A DNA stretch of 64,000 bases from Paenibacillus bouchesdurhonensis (GTDB lineage: Bacteria > Bacillota > Bacilli > Paenibacillales > Paenibacillaceae): the NCBI RefSeq assembly GCF_900155685.1, contig NZ_LT732547.1, forward strand, positions 929,043 through 993,042. The letters run 5' to 3'. A program made the position numbers and the translations under genes. This document shows, piece after piece, positions 1-9,380 of the stretch. The first letter of the stretch is position 1. Every line of letters begins with the position of its first letter. The notes under the pieces were generated by a model that did not search any database, had not been told where the DNA came from, and was given only the letters and a program-made list of their open reading frames with translations.

Positions 1-57
1 ATGCGGGGGCCGCCCTTTGTGCACGCTATATATATCTGCTATAGAAAGAATGATGCC

Positions 58-1371
58 CTAACGGCCGCTGATTTCCCGGAAGGAGGCTTCCGCCGCTTCA
101 AGGGTGAAATCAATATCTTCGTCCGTATGGGCCGTAGTTAGAAACCAGGCCTCATATTTGGAAGGAGCCAGGTTGACGCCTCGATTCAGCATAGCCCGGA
201 AGAAGGCCGCGAACATGTCGCTGTCGGTATCCTGCGCTTCATCATAGTTCGTCACTGGATGATCGCAGAAATGCGTCGAGAATGCTCCGGCAATGCGATT
301 GATGGTTAACGGAACCCCGCAGCGCTGTGCGGAATCCGCCAGTCCGTTCGTTAGCTTGACGGCCAGGCGCTCCATTTCCGGATAGACGCCATCCTCCTGC
401 AGTACTTCCAGGCAGGCGATGCCTGCGGAGATAGAGGCCGGGTTACCAGCCATCGTTCCGGCCTGATATGTCGGACCGAGCGGAGCGACCTGCTCCATCA
501 CTTCCTTGCTGCCGCCGTAAGCGCCGATCGGCAGCCCGCCGCCGATGATTTTGCCTAGCGCGGTCAAATCCGGACGGATCGCTTCATGATTGGCCAAACC
601 ATTGAAGGTTTGGGCTGATCCGTAATGGAGGCGGAAGGCGGTGATGACCTCGTCATAGATGACGAGCGCGCCATATTGCCGGGCAAGTCTGCAGAGATCT
701 TCGAGGAAGCCCTCCTTCGGCATGACCATGCCGAAGTTGCCGACAATCGGCTCGACCATTACCGCGGCTACATCGTCGCCCCATTTGTTCAGGGCAGCCT
801 GAAGCGCTTCAGCGTCATTAAACGGCACGGTGATCACCTCATGGGCGATGCTGGTCGGGATGCCGGCGCTGTCCGGAATGCCCAGCGTGGAGGGCCCTGA
901 ACCCGCGGCAACCAGCACGAGGTCGGAATGGCCGTGGTAGCAGCCGGCAAATTTAATGATTTTATTGCGCTTCGTATAGGCGCGGGCTACGCGAATGGTC
1001 GTCATGATCGCTTCCGTCCCGGAATTGACAAAACGGACTTTGTCCATGGAGGGAATCGCGCTCTTCAGCATTTTTGCCAGCGTGATTTCCAGCTCGGTTG
1101 GCGTGCCATACAGGGTGCCGTTCGCGGCCGCTTCTTGAATGGCGCGGGTGACGTGCGGATGCGCATGTCCTGTTATAATGGGACCGTAAGCTCCCAAATA
1201 ATCGACATAACGGTTGCCGTCCACGTCCCAGAAATGGGAGCCCGCCGCTTTGTTCATAAAAACGGGCGCCCCGCCCCCAACCGCTTTGAAAGAGCGGGAG
1301 GGGCTGTTGACGCCGCCAACAATATGCTTGAGAGCTTCTTCGTATAAATGTTCTGATTGAATCCGGTTCAT
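58..1371 (-). CDS. hemL: Glutamate-1-semialdehyde 2,1-aminomutase
   Basis: This 437-residue class-III aminotransferase-fold enzyme converts glutamate-1-semialdehyde to 5-aminolevulinate in the C5 tetrapyrrole pathway. The N-terminus has the family's [10 protein letters not shown] segment, which binds the substrate region. The PLP-binding part shows NSGTEA, the YDEVITAFR segment, and [16 protein letters not shown], whose Lys is the Schiff-base residue. Length matches the family (about 430). The ATG is preceded by AAAGGAAGA. No other hem genes lie beside it, so it may be a second, stand-alone copy, as is common in Bacillales. The LCP gene lies just upstream on the same strand, 43 bp away. Confidence 0.95.
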   Translation of the reverse strand: MNRIQSEHLYEEALKHIVGGVNSPSRSFKAVGGGAPVFMNKAAGSHFWDVDGNRYVDYLGAYGPIITGHAHPHVTRAIQEAAANGTLYGTPTELEITLAKMLKSAIPSMDKVRFVNSGTEAIMTTIRVARAYTKRNKIIKFAGCYHGHSDLVLVAAGSGPSTLGIPDSAGIPTSIAHEVITVPFNDAEALQAALNKWGDDVAAVMVEPIVGNFGMVMPKEGFLEDLCRLARQYGALVIYDEVITAFRLHYGSAQTFNGLANHEAIRPDLTALGKIIGGGLPIGAYGGSKEVMEQVAPLGPTYQAGTMAGNPASISAGIACLEVLQEDGVYPEMERLAVKLTNGLADSAQRCGVPLTINRIAGAFSTHFCDHPVTNYDEAQDTDSDMFAAFFRAMLNRGVNLAPSKYEAWFLTTAHTDEDIDFTLEAAEASFREISGR

Positions 1372-1414
1372 GAGGGTACATCTTCCTTTCGAGTGGTGTT
1401 TAGCGATTTAATGA

Positions 1415-2536
1415 TTAATTCCGGTACGCCTCCGTAGCAGGGGGAGACCCGGAACTGGAGCCGGTGTTCTTGCTCGTTCCGGAGCCTGTGCTTGTAGCTT
1501 CTCCAGCGCTCGTCTCGTTGCTTGCGTCTACGGATTCCGCCGGATCGCTACTCCCATCGGTTGCATCCCCCGGCTCCTCCGGCGAGGTGAGCACATCCTG
1601 CACAAATTGCTTCAATTCATCATCATCGCGGACGCCAAGCACCTCGGAGCCTCCGATATTTTTCTCTACAAGCAGCTTCATCGGAGGAATTTGCTCGCTG
1701 CCAGACATCTTGCTATCATAGGCAACGGTAGCCAGCTTCCACATGTCATTGATCGTTAAGTTCGTATCGATATAAGGATTCACTTTCTCCAAAATCGACG
1801 GGAGCTTCATGATCGATGTCGTCGATATCATTTTCTCGGCAACAGCCTTGAGGAAATTACGCTGGCGCTCAGTTCGCGTATAGTCGGACAGGGCATCATG
1901 CCGAAAACGAACATATTGCAGTGCAGAATTGCCGTCGAGGTGCTGCTGTCCTTTTTTCAAATTAATATCGTATTCATGGTTATCCGCCTTACTGGTGTAG
2001 CGCATATCCTTCTCTACATAGAAGTCAACGCCCCCGATGGCGTCGACAAGCTCGATAAAGCCCTGAAAGTCGGTATAGACGTAATATTGAATCGGGATGC
2101 CAAGCAGCTCGGAGACCGTTTCCATTGCCTTGTTGGGGCCGTAGGTAATGGCCGCATTGATGCGATCCGAGCCGTGGCCTGGTATTTTAATATAAGTATC
2201 ACGCATAATAGAGAACAGATAGGCCTTCTTCTCTACGGGATCAACGGAGGCGACCATCATCGTGTCGGATCTGGGGATTTCCCCCTTCTTGAGTCCGCGG
2301 GCGTCCACGCCCATCAGCAGGATATTGACCCGCTCGGTGCCCTCCCATTTCGGGGGCTCGGCTTCCTTCTTGGTCTCAACCGGCTGAACATTGTAGAAGG
2401 GCGATTCCTCGCCTTTCTTCTGGAATTTATCAACTTGATTGTAAATGGCGATAAAATAATAAGCCGCGACGGCGGCAATGGCGACCAGAACCCCAGTGAT
2501 GGACCAGATGATCGTCCGTTTTGTGCGTTTCGTCAT
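1415..2536 (-). CDS. LytR-CpsA-Psr (LCP) family cell-wall transferase
   Basis: LCP proteins are membrane-anchored enzymes that attach teichoic acids or other glycopolymers to peptidoglycan from undecaprenyl-pyrophosphate carriers. The 373-residue protein has a short basic N-terminus, one membrane helix (about residues 9-31) and an outside LCP domain. The conserved Arg/Asp sets are visible: MGVDARG, PRSDTMM, RDTYIKIPGHGSDRINAA and RFRHDALSDYTRTERQR, which bind the pyrophosphate lipid. The last about 60 residues are a low-complexity Ser/Thr/Gly/Glu tail, probably an unstructured wall-spanning extension. It may be co-transcribed with hemL downstream. The precise glycopolymer cannot be told from sequence. 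Confidence 0.9.
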   Translation of the reverse strand: MTKRTKRTIIWSITGVLVAIAAVAAYYFIAIYNQVDKFQKKGEESPFYNVQPVETKKEAEPPKWEGTERVNILLMGVDARGLKKGEIPRSDTMMVASVDPVEKKAYLFSIMRDTYIKIPGHGSDRINAAITYGPNKAMETVSELLGIPIQYYVYTDFQGFIELVDAIGGVDFYVEKDMRYTSKADNHEYDINLKKGQQHLDGNSALQYVRFRHDALSDYTRTERQRNFLKAVAEKMISTTSIMKLPSILEKVNPYIDTNLTINDMWKLATVAYDSKMSGSEQIPPMKLLVEKNIGGSEVLGVRDDDELKQFVQDVLTSPEEPGDATDGSSDPAESVDASNETSAGEATSTGSGTSKNTGSSSGSPPATEAYRN

Positions 2537-2668
2537 AATGTTCGTTCCTTTCGGTGGATAACGATGAGAACCGTTGTATTGGATGTTTCACATACCCATC
2601 CATTATAATTTCTTTTGTAGGTACAATCAATTTTCGTATTTGTGAATGCAGAAAGGGGATTTAAAAAC

Positions 2669-3154
2669 ATGGTTGATGTTCAAGTACAGGTAGGTCAGCT
2701 TGTTCCCGATTTTCGGCTGCCCGCGGACGGGGGAGAAGAAATCGTATTGAGCCAATATCGCGGCCGCAAGGTCATAATATATTTCTATCCGAGAGATATG
2801 ACACCGGCTTGCACGAAGCAGGCCTGCGATTTTCGGGATCAGAGCGAAGTGCTGATGGAGCAGGGAGCCGTCGTGCTCGGCGTTAGCGGAGATTCAGTGA
2901 AATCGCATGATAAATTCAAAGCCAAGCACGGGCTGTCTTTTCCGCTGCTTGCGGATGAGGATCATCAGGTCAGCCGCCTGTTCGGCGTATGGCAGCTCAA
3001 GAAAATGTATGGCCGTGAATATGAAGGAATCGTGCGCTCCACGTTCCTGATCGACGAGGCTGGCAGACTGCTGCAAGAGTGGCGAGGCGTCAGAGTGGCT
3101 GGACATGTCGATAAGGTGTTGGAGGCTTTGCAGGAGCATACGAGCTCCAAATAA
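2669..3154 (+). CDS. bcp: Thioredoxin-dependent peroxiredoxin (BCP/PrxQ type)
   Basis: This 161-residue atypical 2-Cys peroxiredoxin reduces hydrogen peroxide and organic hydroperoxides using thioredoxin. The active-site stretch TPACTKQACDFRD has the peroxidatic Cys and, five residues on, the resolving Cys typical of the BCP subgroup. The FYPRDMTP and GVSGDSV motifs are also present. The ATG at 2669 is chosen over a GTG at 2642 because AAAGGGGA lies about 10 nt before it and the shorter product begins like other BCPs (VQVGQLVPDFRLP). It is divergent from the LCP gene. A short weak hairpin with eight T follows the stop near 3158-3182 and may be the terminator. Confidence 0.93.
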   Translation: MVDVQVQVGQLVPDFRLPADGGEEIVLSQYRGRKVIIYFYPRDMTPACTKQACDFRDQSEVLMEQGAVVLGVSGDSVKSHDKFKAKHGLSFPLLADEDHQVSRLFGVWQLKKMYGREYEGIVRSTFLIDEAGRLLQEWRGVRVAGHVDKVLEALQEHTSSK

Positions 3155-3247
3155 GGATATGTGCCGTATAGTCTTTTTTTTATAGTGCGTTCATATAATC
3201 TACCAGAAACCTAATCAATTGATATAATCGGCGGAGGTAGATTGAAT

Positions 3248-4633
3248 ATGAGTAAAAAAAGGCTCGCAGGACTACTGTTGTTTCGTATGGTTACCGTTAT
3301 AGTGGCTATCGTTCTTATCGTTACGATGATCCCGTATTCCGAAAGCCAGACAATTATGCCTGAGGCTGCCGCTCAGTCTTCTAAGAGTGCAGCGGCTGCC
3401 TCCATGGCATCACATGCTGTATCATCCGTTTTTTTAGAATCCTCCGTAAATATAACCTCACCAGCTGCATCAAAAATCTCATCACTAGCTGCGGCGCCAA
3501 TCAGAACGGTCAAGCCGGAATCATCCTCTAAATCCAGTTTCGAATCTAAGCCTGAAGAAGCAAACAAATCAGCAAAAAAGGTAGTGTACCTTACTTTTGA
3601 CGACGGACCTAGCAAATGGACTGACGACGTATTGGACATATTGAAAAACGCTGATGTGCCGGCTACGTTCTTTCTGCTCGGTGAGCAGGCCAAGCGTTAC
3701 CCGGAGATCGTCCATCGGATTGACGAGGCAGGACATGCGATCGGCAACCATACATACAATCATAAATATGATGAGCTGTACAGCAGCTTTGGTATGTTCT
3801 GGTCTCAAATCAAGGAGACGGAGGAAGTGCTCAGAGGCATTACGGGAACGCGTACTCCGCTTGTCAGAGCTCCTGGCGGCACGTACGGCCATTTCGATGC
3901 AAACTATTTCAAGCTTCTGGAGCAAGGTGGCTATAAAGTATTCGATTGGAATTTGGACAGCGGGGACTCTAAACGAAAAGGGGTGCCAGCCTCTGAAATT
4001 GTGGAGAACGTGACCTCGGCCAAGCAGGGGAGCTCCATGAACGTATTAATGCACGACGGCGGCGGTCATGAGGAGACTGTTAAGGCTCTGCCTAAAATTA
4101 TTGAATATTATAAATCGCTGGGATATGAATTTCGCGCAATTACTCCAGAGGACACTCCCGTTCAATTTACCGTCTCCCCCAAGATGAAAAGCAGTAAGCG
4201 TCCACTACCCTCAAGCGCATGGGTTCAGGCTCATATCGTTCCTAACGCCGTGCTGTTTGGCCCCGATGCACCGCTCTATATCGAGGCCGGGGGAGTAGAA
4301 ACAAGGCTTGCAGCAGGTGAATACGAGCTAAGGAACGGACAATACCAGGTTCCGCTTCGGACGGTCATGGAGCGGCTGGGAGCAGAGGTTCGTTGGAATG
4401 ATAAGGATCAAACCGCGGTTATCTCCTGGAGAGATGCCAGGATTACTATTCATTCGGCGAGCAAAACGTTAGCCGTGGAAGCGCCGGGGGAGGCTCCAGT
4501 AGAATATGCTGTTGATATTGACAGGAAGAGTGGATTGATGTGGCTGCCCTTGCGTACGCTGCTTGAGGTGGCGGGACATGACATTTTGACGGTAACCTCC
4601 AATCCGGAAGAACGCAGGGTACGAGCGTCATGA
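3248..4633 (+). CDS. Secreted polysaccharide deacetylase with C-terminal copper-amine-oxidase-type domain
   Basis: This is a membrane-anchored or secreted CE4 (NodB) deacetylase, probably acting on peptidoglycan or chitin-like glycans. An N-terminal hydrophobic segment (about residues 7-30) is followed by a Ser/Ala-rich linker. The NodB motifs follow in order: TFDDGPS (metal Asp), GNHTYNH (metal His pair), RAPGGTYG, DWNLDSGD and VLMHDGGGH. Residues about 335-461 form a Cu_amine_oxidN1-type domain (PLRTVMERLGAEVRWN, then WLPLRTLLEVAG), a common stalk domain in Paenibacillus surface proteins. GGAGG at 3233-3237 fits the ATG at 3248 (10 nt) or an in-frame TTG at 3242 (4 nt); the ATG is favoured slightly. 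Exact substrate unknown. Confidence 0.88.
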   Translation: MSKKRLAGLLLFRMVTVIVAIVLIVTMIPYSESQTIMPEAAAQSSKSAAAASMASHAVSSVFLESSVNITSPAASKISSLAAAPIRTVKPESSSKSSFESKPEEANKSAKKVVYLTFDDGPSKWTDDVLDILKNADVPATFFLLGEQAKRYPEIVHRIDEAGHAIGNHTYNHKYDELYSSFGMFWSQIKETEEVLRGITGTRTPLVRAPGGTYGHFDANYFKLLEQGGYKVFDWNLDSGDSKRKGVPASEIVENVTSAKQGSSMNVLMHDGGGHEETVKALPKIIEYYKSLGYEFRAITPEDTPVQFTVSPKMKSSKRPLPSSAWVQAHIVPNAVLFGPDAPLYIEAGGVETRLAAGEYELRNGQYQVPLRTVMERLGAEVRWNDKDQTAVISWRDARITIHSASKTLAVEAPGEAPVEYAVDIDRKSGLMWLPLRTLLEVAGHDILTVTSNPEERRVRAS

Positions 4634-4737
4634 ATGATGATTGGCGGCAGAATCTCCCGCCTACGTCTATTTTCGGTAGGTTCTGGCCACAATGTTGGTA
4701 GAATGGCGACCGGAAATGGAATGGAGGTAGCACAGTT

Positions 4738-5706
4738 ATGATAGATCATTATTCAGCAGATTTGCTCGCGAAGCTAGTAAACCGGGTAGATAGTGTAATT
4801 ATAGGAAAAAGAAAGGAAATTGAGCTTGCTGTCGTCTGTATGCTGCATGGGGGACATATTCTGCTTGAGGATGTGCCCGGAGTAGGCAAGACACTGCTGG
4901 TACGCACGCTCGCAGCCTGCCTCGGCGGCTCGTTCGGCCGAATTCAGTTTACTTCGGATTTGATGCCGTCCGATGTAACTGGTGTGTCGGTATATCATCC
5001 CCATACGGGGGAGTTCGAGTTCCGCTCTGGGCCGATCATGGCTCATGTTGTGCTTGCCGACGAAATTAACCGCGCGGCTCCGCGAACCCAATCCGCTCTG
5101 CTTGAGGCGATGGAGGAGCGCAAAGTGACAGTGGACGGAGTGACTCATCCGCTGCCGAAGCCCTTTTTGCTGCTAGCCACGCAGAACCCTTTGGATTATG
5201 AAGGAACCTACAGATTGCCGGAAGCTCAGCTTGATCGATTTTTGATGCGTGTTGCCCTTGGTTATCCGCAGCCAGAGCAAGAGTTGGAAATGCTTGACCG
5301 TATGCAGGAGAGGCTGTCTATAGAGGATATGCGTCCAGTGCTTCTGCTTGAAGAGATGGTGCAAATGCAGCGACAAGTCAGAAAGGTACTCGTTGATGAA
5401 CGGATTAAACAATATTTAGTAGAGATTGCCGATGCATCCCGTAGTCATCCCCAGCTTGCGCTTGGAATCAGTCCACGAGGAACCTTGGCCTGGATGGGGG
5501 CGGCTCAGGCTATGGCCTATTATAAGGGACGTTCGTATGTGATTCCTGATGACGTTAAGGCGGTGAGCGCAGCGGTTTTGGCTCACAGGCTGATGTTAAA
5601 GCCCGAGGCGAAATTAGCGGGAATGAATGGGAAAGGTGTGGTTGAGGAGTTATTGGCGCAGGGGAAGATACCGGTGTTTTTCCAGCAGCGGGGAGCATCG
5701 TCGTGA
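4738..5706 (+). CDS. MoxR-family AAA+ ATPase
   Basis: MoxR ATPases act as chaperones for metal-centre or complex maturation and are usually encoded with DUF58 and transglutaminase-like membrane proteins, exactly as here. The 322-residue protein has Walker A in EDVPGVGKT, Walker B in VVLADEINR, the PRTQSALLEAMEE segment that follows it in this family, and the sensor stretch LLATQNPLDYEGTYRLPEAQLDRF. The C-terminal lid contains SPRGTLAW. GGAGGT lies 10 nt before the ATG. Its stop overlaps the start of the DUF58 gene, indicating translational coupling in a three-gene operon. Confidence 0.95.
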   Translation: MIDHYSADLLAKLVNRVDSVIIGKRKEIELAVVCMLHGGHILLEDVPGVGKTLLVRTLAACLGGSFGRIQFTSDLMPSDVTGVSVYHPHTGEFEFRSGPIMAHVVLADEINRAAPRTQSALLEAMEERKVTVDGVTHPLPKPFLLLATQNPLDYEGTYRLPEAQLDRFLMRVALGYPQPEQELEMLDRMQERLSIEDMRPVLLLEEMVQMQRQVRKVLVDERIKQYLVEIADASRSHPQLALGISPRGTLAWMGAAQAMAYYKGRSYVIPDDVKAVSAAVLAHRLMLKPEAKLAGMNGKGVVEELLAQGKIPVFFQQRGASS

Positions 5707-6980
5707 TGAATAGCAGCATTCGATCGTGGATTGCAACCGTACCGCTCGTTGGCTTTCTCGGTGCCTTATATGTCTGGAAAGGGGGGGGAGCTTCGTTATT
5801 CCTCTTTCTGCTGGCACTGTCCATTGCAATCGTGGGGGCCGTTATACAGCTTTGCGGGCCAAGAAGAGTCGTTGTGCAGCGTACCTGGTCGCCGCTATCC
5901 CCTTATGACGGAGAGGAAATCGAAGTCACGATTCATGTGCAGTTAGTCGGCGGGATTCCTCCGCTCTGGGTGCAGATTGAAGATTATTTCACTGATGGTG
6001 AGGAGGAGAGCGGCAAACTGCTGTTCACCGGATTCAAACGCAGCTATAGCGGCACATACCGTTTAAGTGAACTGTCGAGGGGAGTTTACAGGGAAGGAAT
6101 TACAAGGGTTGCTTGGGGCGATATTTTTGGATGGTTTAAGCGCTGCCTATTTGTTGAGGGAAAAGATAAGCTTATCGTCCAGCCGCTTCCCCTTCGTATT
6201 TTTTCATCTGACGGGTTTAAGGGACGGTATGAGGAGGGCATTGGCGAGCTATCAACAGAAGCAGCGGGTTATTTGCCAATTTGGGGCAGCCGCTTAAGAG
6301 CATATGCACCTGGGGATCCGCTCAAGATCATCCATTGGAAAAGCTCGGCTCGCCGTGGCGAACTAATATCCCGTGCACCGGAAGAAATATATGAGCCACC
6401 CTCCTGCCTGCTTCTTTATACTGATGAGAAGTCTTATTTCGGTAAACAGGAGTTTGGACATGATAGGCAGGAAATGTTCGAAATTGCCGTCTCTGCTGCG
6501 GCGGCCTGGCTGCATCGAGAGAGCGAAGCAGCAGAAGAGTTTTACTTCCGGCTATGGCCGGGGGACTATACATTTCAGCTGAGCGGCCGGGAAGGGTTGT
6601 ACAAGGGGCTTGAGGTTTTGGCACAAGCTCAGCCTGCGACGGAACCCTCCGTATCCTTTGCTCATGCTGGGGAACCGTGGAGTAGTCGGACTGTCCGTGG
6701 GCGGCGAGTCACGGTGATTACTGGTTGCCTGACTTCATCGCTTGTTGCCGACCTGCTGCAAATGGCTGAGTCTGGAGCCGGGTTGGAATTGTGGTGTGCT
6801 GCTGATAATGCATTTGATAAAGCTTCTGATAAAGCGCTGATGACGGAGGGAACGAGCGATGTCTCCGATCACTTGGTAGCAGAGCTGAGAGGGCATGGCA
6901 TTCATATTGTACCGCTTCCGAATTATGCATGCCCGGAGAGGACGCTGGAGATCGGGGGGACAGAGCATGTCATCGCCTAG
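5703..6980 (+). CDS. DUF58 domain membrane protein
   Basis: Partner protein of the MoxR ATPase; DUF58 proteins are thought to have a von Willebrand A-like fold, and their biochemical role is not settled. Two N-terminal membrane helices (about residues 9-50) precede a beta-rich outside or linker part. The DUF58 signature is GSRLRAYAPGDPLKIIHWKS, followed by ARRGELISR. GTG at 5703 and ATG at 5706 are adjacent candidate starts; GGGGAG at 5690-5695 suits the GTG best. Either overlaps the moxR stop. The 3' end overlaps the transglutaminase gene by 14 bp, so all three genes are probably translated as a coupled unit. Confidence 0.9.
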   Translation: MMNSSIRSWIATVPLVGFLGALYVWKGGGASLFLFLLALSIAIVGAVIQLCGPRRVVVQRTWSPLSPYDGEEIEVTIHVQLVGGIPPLWVQIEDYFTDGEEESGKLLFTGFKRSYSGTYRLSELSRGVYREGITRVAWGDIFGWFKRCLFVEGKDKLIVQPLPLRIFSSDGFKGRYEEGIGELSTEAAGYLPIWGSRLRAYAPGDPLKIIHWKSSARRGELISRAPEEIYEPPSCLLLYTDEKSYFGKQEFGHDRQEMFEIAVSAAAAWLHRESEAAEEFYFRLWPGDYTFQLSGREGLYKGLEVLAQAQPATEPSVSFAHAGEPWSSRTVRGRRVTVITGCLTSSLVADLLQMAESGAGLELWCAADNAFDKASDKALMTEGTSDVSDHLVAELRGHGIHIVPLPNYACPERTLEIGGTEHVIA

Positions 6981-9303
6981 TTTGGAATATCCCTCCGTTA
7001 ATGCCTCCGTTCGTCTAACTAAAGACGAGCCTGCTCGGCTGCGATTGCACAGAAGTCTGGTATCTCTGCTCTTGCTTGCCCTTTTTGGGGAATGCCTGTA
7101 TCCACTCTACTCTATTGTGGTCGAATATGAGAGGGCGGTTATCGATGTTTTCTTATGTTTAACAGGCGCCCTGCTGCTTGTTGGCAGTCTGCAGCTCGTC
7201 TCATGGCTGCAAGCCGCGCTTCAATTGCTGCTAATTGGGGGGGCATTGTTTTATTTATTTGGTTTGAATGAGGGAATCGCTTGGTTTAATGGATATGGGG
7301 AAATGGTCGTTCAAGATATTGCGGCAATAATTCAAACCGGGAGGCTCAGTGAGGCAAGTTCGGAGTCAAGAATGCTTTTATTACTCATCGGGTGGAGCCT
7401 GCTGGTCGTTTCCGTTCAGATGCTGGCGATAGGCCGTCAAACGATACTGCTCTTTCTGTTCATAACTATCATATATTTGTTTATCATTGAGATGATATTT
7501 GATTCGCCGATATTTTACAATCTGGTACGAGCGGTAGGTATCGGCCTTTGGATACAGTGCTACACGTTTATCATGCAGCTTCGCGAGAAGGGTTACATCA
7601 AGAGGAAGGAGCCAAGTCCAGTCAGAAAAAAACGAAGTGGACGAGCGTATGCAATCGCTGCTCCTCTAACGGTTTTGGGGCATGTCCTTTTCGCCGGCGC
7701 GCTGTGTTTCCTGCTTCCGGTTCTGCCGAATCAGCAGCAGCCTTGGCAGGATTTGATGAAGGGTCTGCAAAGCTGGTATGAAGGAGAGGGCAGAGCCGGC
7801 GCGAGCAAGGCTGCCTCCTCCAGTGTATCGGGGTACGGGCGCGATGATGATGAGCTGGGGGCGCCGTTGGAGCTGCGCTGGGATACTTATTTTACAGCGG
7901 AATCGCCTGTGCCCGCCTATTGGCGCGGTGAAAGCAAGAGTGTGTACACTGGTCGCGGCTGGCTGCAGCCCGCAAGCAGGGATACTTCTCAGGAGTTTTA
8001 CGAGAATGGATCAACGCTTCTGCCCCAGGATGATGTAGTGGCGAGTACGGGCAAGATCAGACAAACGATCACGTTTCAAAAACCGGTCTCCGGGAGGCTG
8101 CCGCTTTTCAGCGGGGGCATTCCTGTACAAATTGATCGCGTCTTCGCCAAAGATTACCGCAGCGTTCCATTCCAGGCCAGTTTAAATCAAAGCACCGGCG
8201 CTATTTATTTGAAAGAGGCAGATCAGGCTGGGCGAGCCATCTTCGTAGAAGGCGTTCAGGGTTATGAGTTGACGGCCAGCAAGCTTCCGGATGCAGGCGG
8301 GCATTTGCGGGAGCGGCAGGGCGATGATCCAGCAATCATCAAGGAGCAGTATGTCCAGCTTCCAGACAGTTTGCCGTCGCGCGTTCGCGAACTGGGCAAA
8401 TCGCTGGTTCAAGACAGCGATAATCGTTATGATGCGACAATGGCCGTCGCTAGATATTTGAAGCAGCATTATGCCTACGACCTGAATTCGGCAATTCCGC
8501 CGGAGGATGAGGATTTCGTCGATCGCTTTCTGTTTATCGACCGCCAGGGCTATTGTGATCATTTCTCCACGGCTATGGTCGTGCTGCTGCGCAGCAACGA
8601 GATTCCCGCGCGCTGGGTTAAGGGGTTTGCGCCCGGAGAGCGGAACAAGGATGAGGCTGATTCGTACACGATCACTTATGCGGATGCCCATGCCTGGGTA
8701 GAGGTCTACTTTCCGGGACATGGCTGGGTTCCCTTCGATCCGACACCCGGCTATGAATCTGTCATGTCGGCCGCAAGCGGGGCGGGCGGTCAATGGCTTC
8801 TTCCTTCGTGGCTCTGGGAAACGGTGCAAAGAGTAAAGGGGCTTCCCATCGCGATGAAATCCATTACGGATCAAGGCTTGCTTATTCTAAGGAAATCCTT
8901 GGTTGCAGCGCCGCTCATCTGGACTGCTGCATTGCTTGCAGTCGTTCCTTCGGCTTGGTTCGTAATTTGGTCTGTCGGAAATGCTTTTATGTGGCGCAAT
9001 TTATTTGCATTGTGGTGGATTATCGTTCGGCCTCGAAGCAGCTTTCCTGATCAAAGGCTGCTGCTGCACGCTGCAGACAGAGTCTGGCGGCAGTTGTATC
9101 AGGTTCATGGAAATAAACCGGAGGGGATGACCGCAAGAGAATATGTGGACTCGCTTGCTGCAAAGCAAGTAGAGGATTTCAACAAATTGGAGGAGTTTGT
9201 CCGGGATTGGGAAACATTATATTATGGAGGATCAAGGCCGGATCGGACAAATAGCCGAAATTTTCTGGAGTTATGCCGAAATTTGGCTTTACGCCGGGGA
9301 TAA
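6967..9303 (+). CDS. Transglutaminase-like membrane protein (TgpA type)
   Basis: This 778-residue protein has five or six N-terminal membrane helices, an outside transglutaminase-core domain, then a further membrane helix and a cytoplasmic DUF4129-like tail (LLLHAADRVWRQLY, GMTAREYVDSL). The catalytic triad is visible: Cys530 in QGYCDHFSTA, His575 in DAHAWVEVYF and Asp591 in FDPTPG. Known TgpA relatives are periplasmic or surface cysteine proteases or transglutaminases of unknown substrate. The ATG at 6967 is chosen because it sits behind a G-rich site at 6954-6959 and overlaps the DUF58 end by 14 bp; a longer in-frame reading exists but runs through the DUF58 coding part. Third gene of the moxR operon. 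Confidence 0.92.
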   Translation: MSSPSLEYPSVNASVRLTKDEPARLRLHRSLVSLLLLALFGECLYPLYSIVVEYERAVIDVFLCLTGALLLVGSLQLVSWLQAALQLLLIGGALFYLFGLNEGIAWFNGYGEMVVQDIAAIIQTGRLSEASSESRMLLLLIGWSLLVVSVQMLAIGRQTILLFLFITIIYLFIIEMIFDSPIFYNLVRAVGIGLWIQCYTFIMQLREKGYIKRKEPSPVRKKRSGRAYAIAAPLTVLGHVLFAGALCFLLPVLPNQQQPWQDLMKGLQSWYEGEGRAGASKAASSSVSGYGRDDDELGAPLELRWDTYFTAESPVPAYWRGESKSVYTGRGWLQPASRDTSQEFYENGSTLLPQDDVVASTGKIRQTITFQKPVSGRLPLFSGGIPVQIDRVFAKDYRSVPFQASLNQSTGAIYLKEADQAGRAIFVEGVQGYELTASKLPDAGGHLRERQGDDPAIIKEQYVQLPDSLPSRVRELGKSLVQDSDNRYDATMAVARYLKQHYAYDLNSAIPPEDEDFVDRFLFIDRQGYCDHFSTAMVVLLRSNEIPARWVKGFAPGERNKDEADSYTITYADAHAWVEVYFPGHGWVPFDPTPGYESVMSAASGAGGQWLLPSWLWETVQRVKGLPIAMKSITDQGLLILRKSLVAAPLIWTAALLAVVPSAWFVIWSVGNAFMWRNLFALWWIIVRPRSSFPDQRLLLHAADRVWRQLYQVHGNKPEGMTAREYVDSLAAKQVEDFNKLEEFVRDWETLYYGGSRPDRTNSRNFLELCRNLALRRG

Positions 9304-9321
9304 GATGTCTACCGAACTTTC

Positions 9322-9351
9322 TTGACGACTTCTTTTGTCGTTTCGTATAAT
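9322..9351 (+). promoter_or_regulatory. SigA-type promoter of guaA
   Basis: TTGACG at 9322-9327 and TATAAT at 9346-9351 are separated by 18 bp. The -10 box ends 29 bp before the guaA start. The spacer carries an imperfect small inverted repeat (GACGACttcttttGTCGTT). No purine riboswitch is present in this short leader. Confidence 0.75.
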
Positions 9352-9380
9352 TAGTTTCATGAATTGAGGGAGGCTCGGTA

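Noticed and set aside
8182-8874. 230-codon antisense frame in the transglutaminase gene
   Set aside because: Fully antisense to catalytic codons; no motif and no ribosome binding site.
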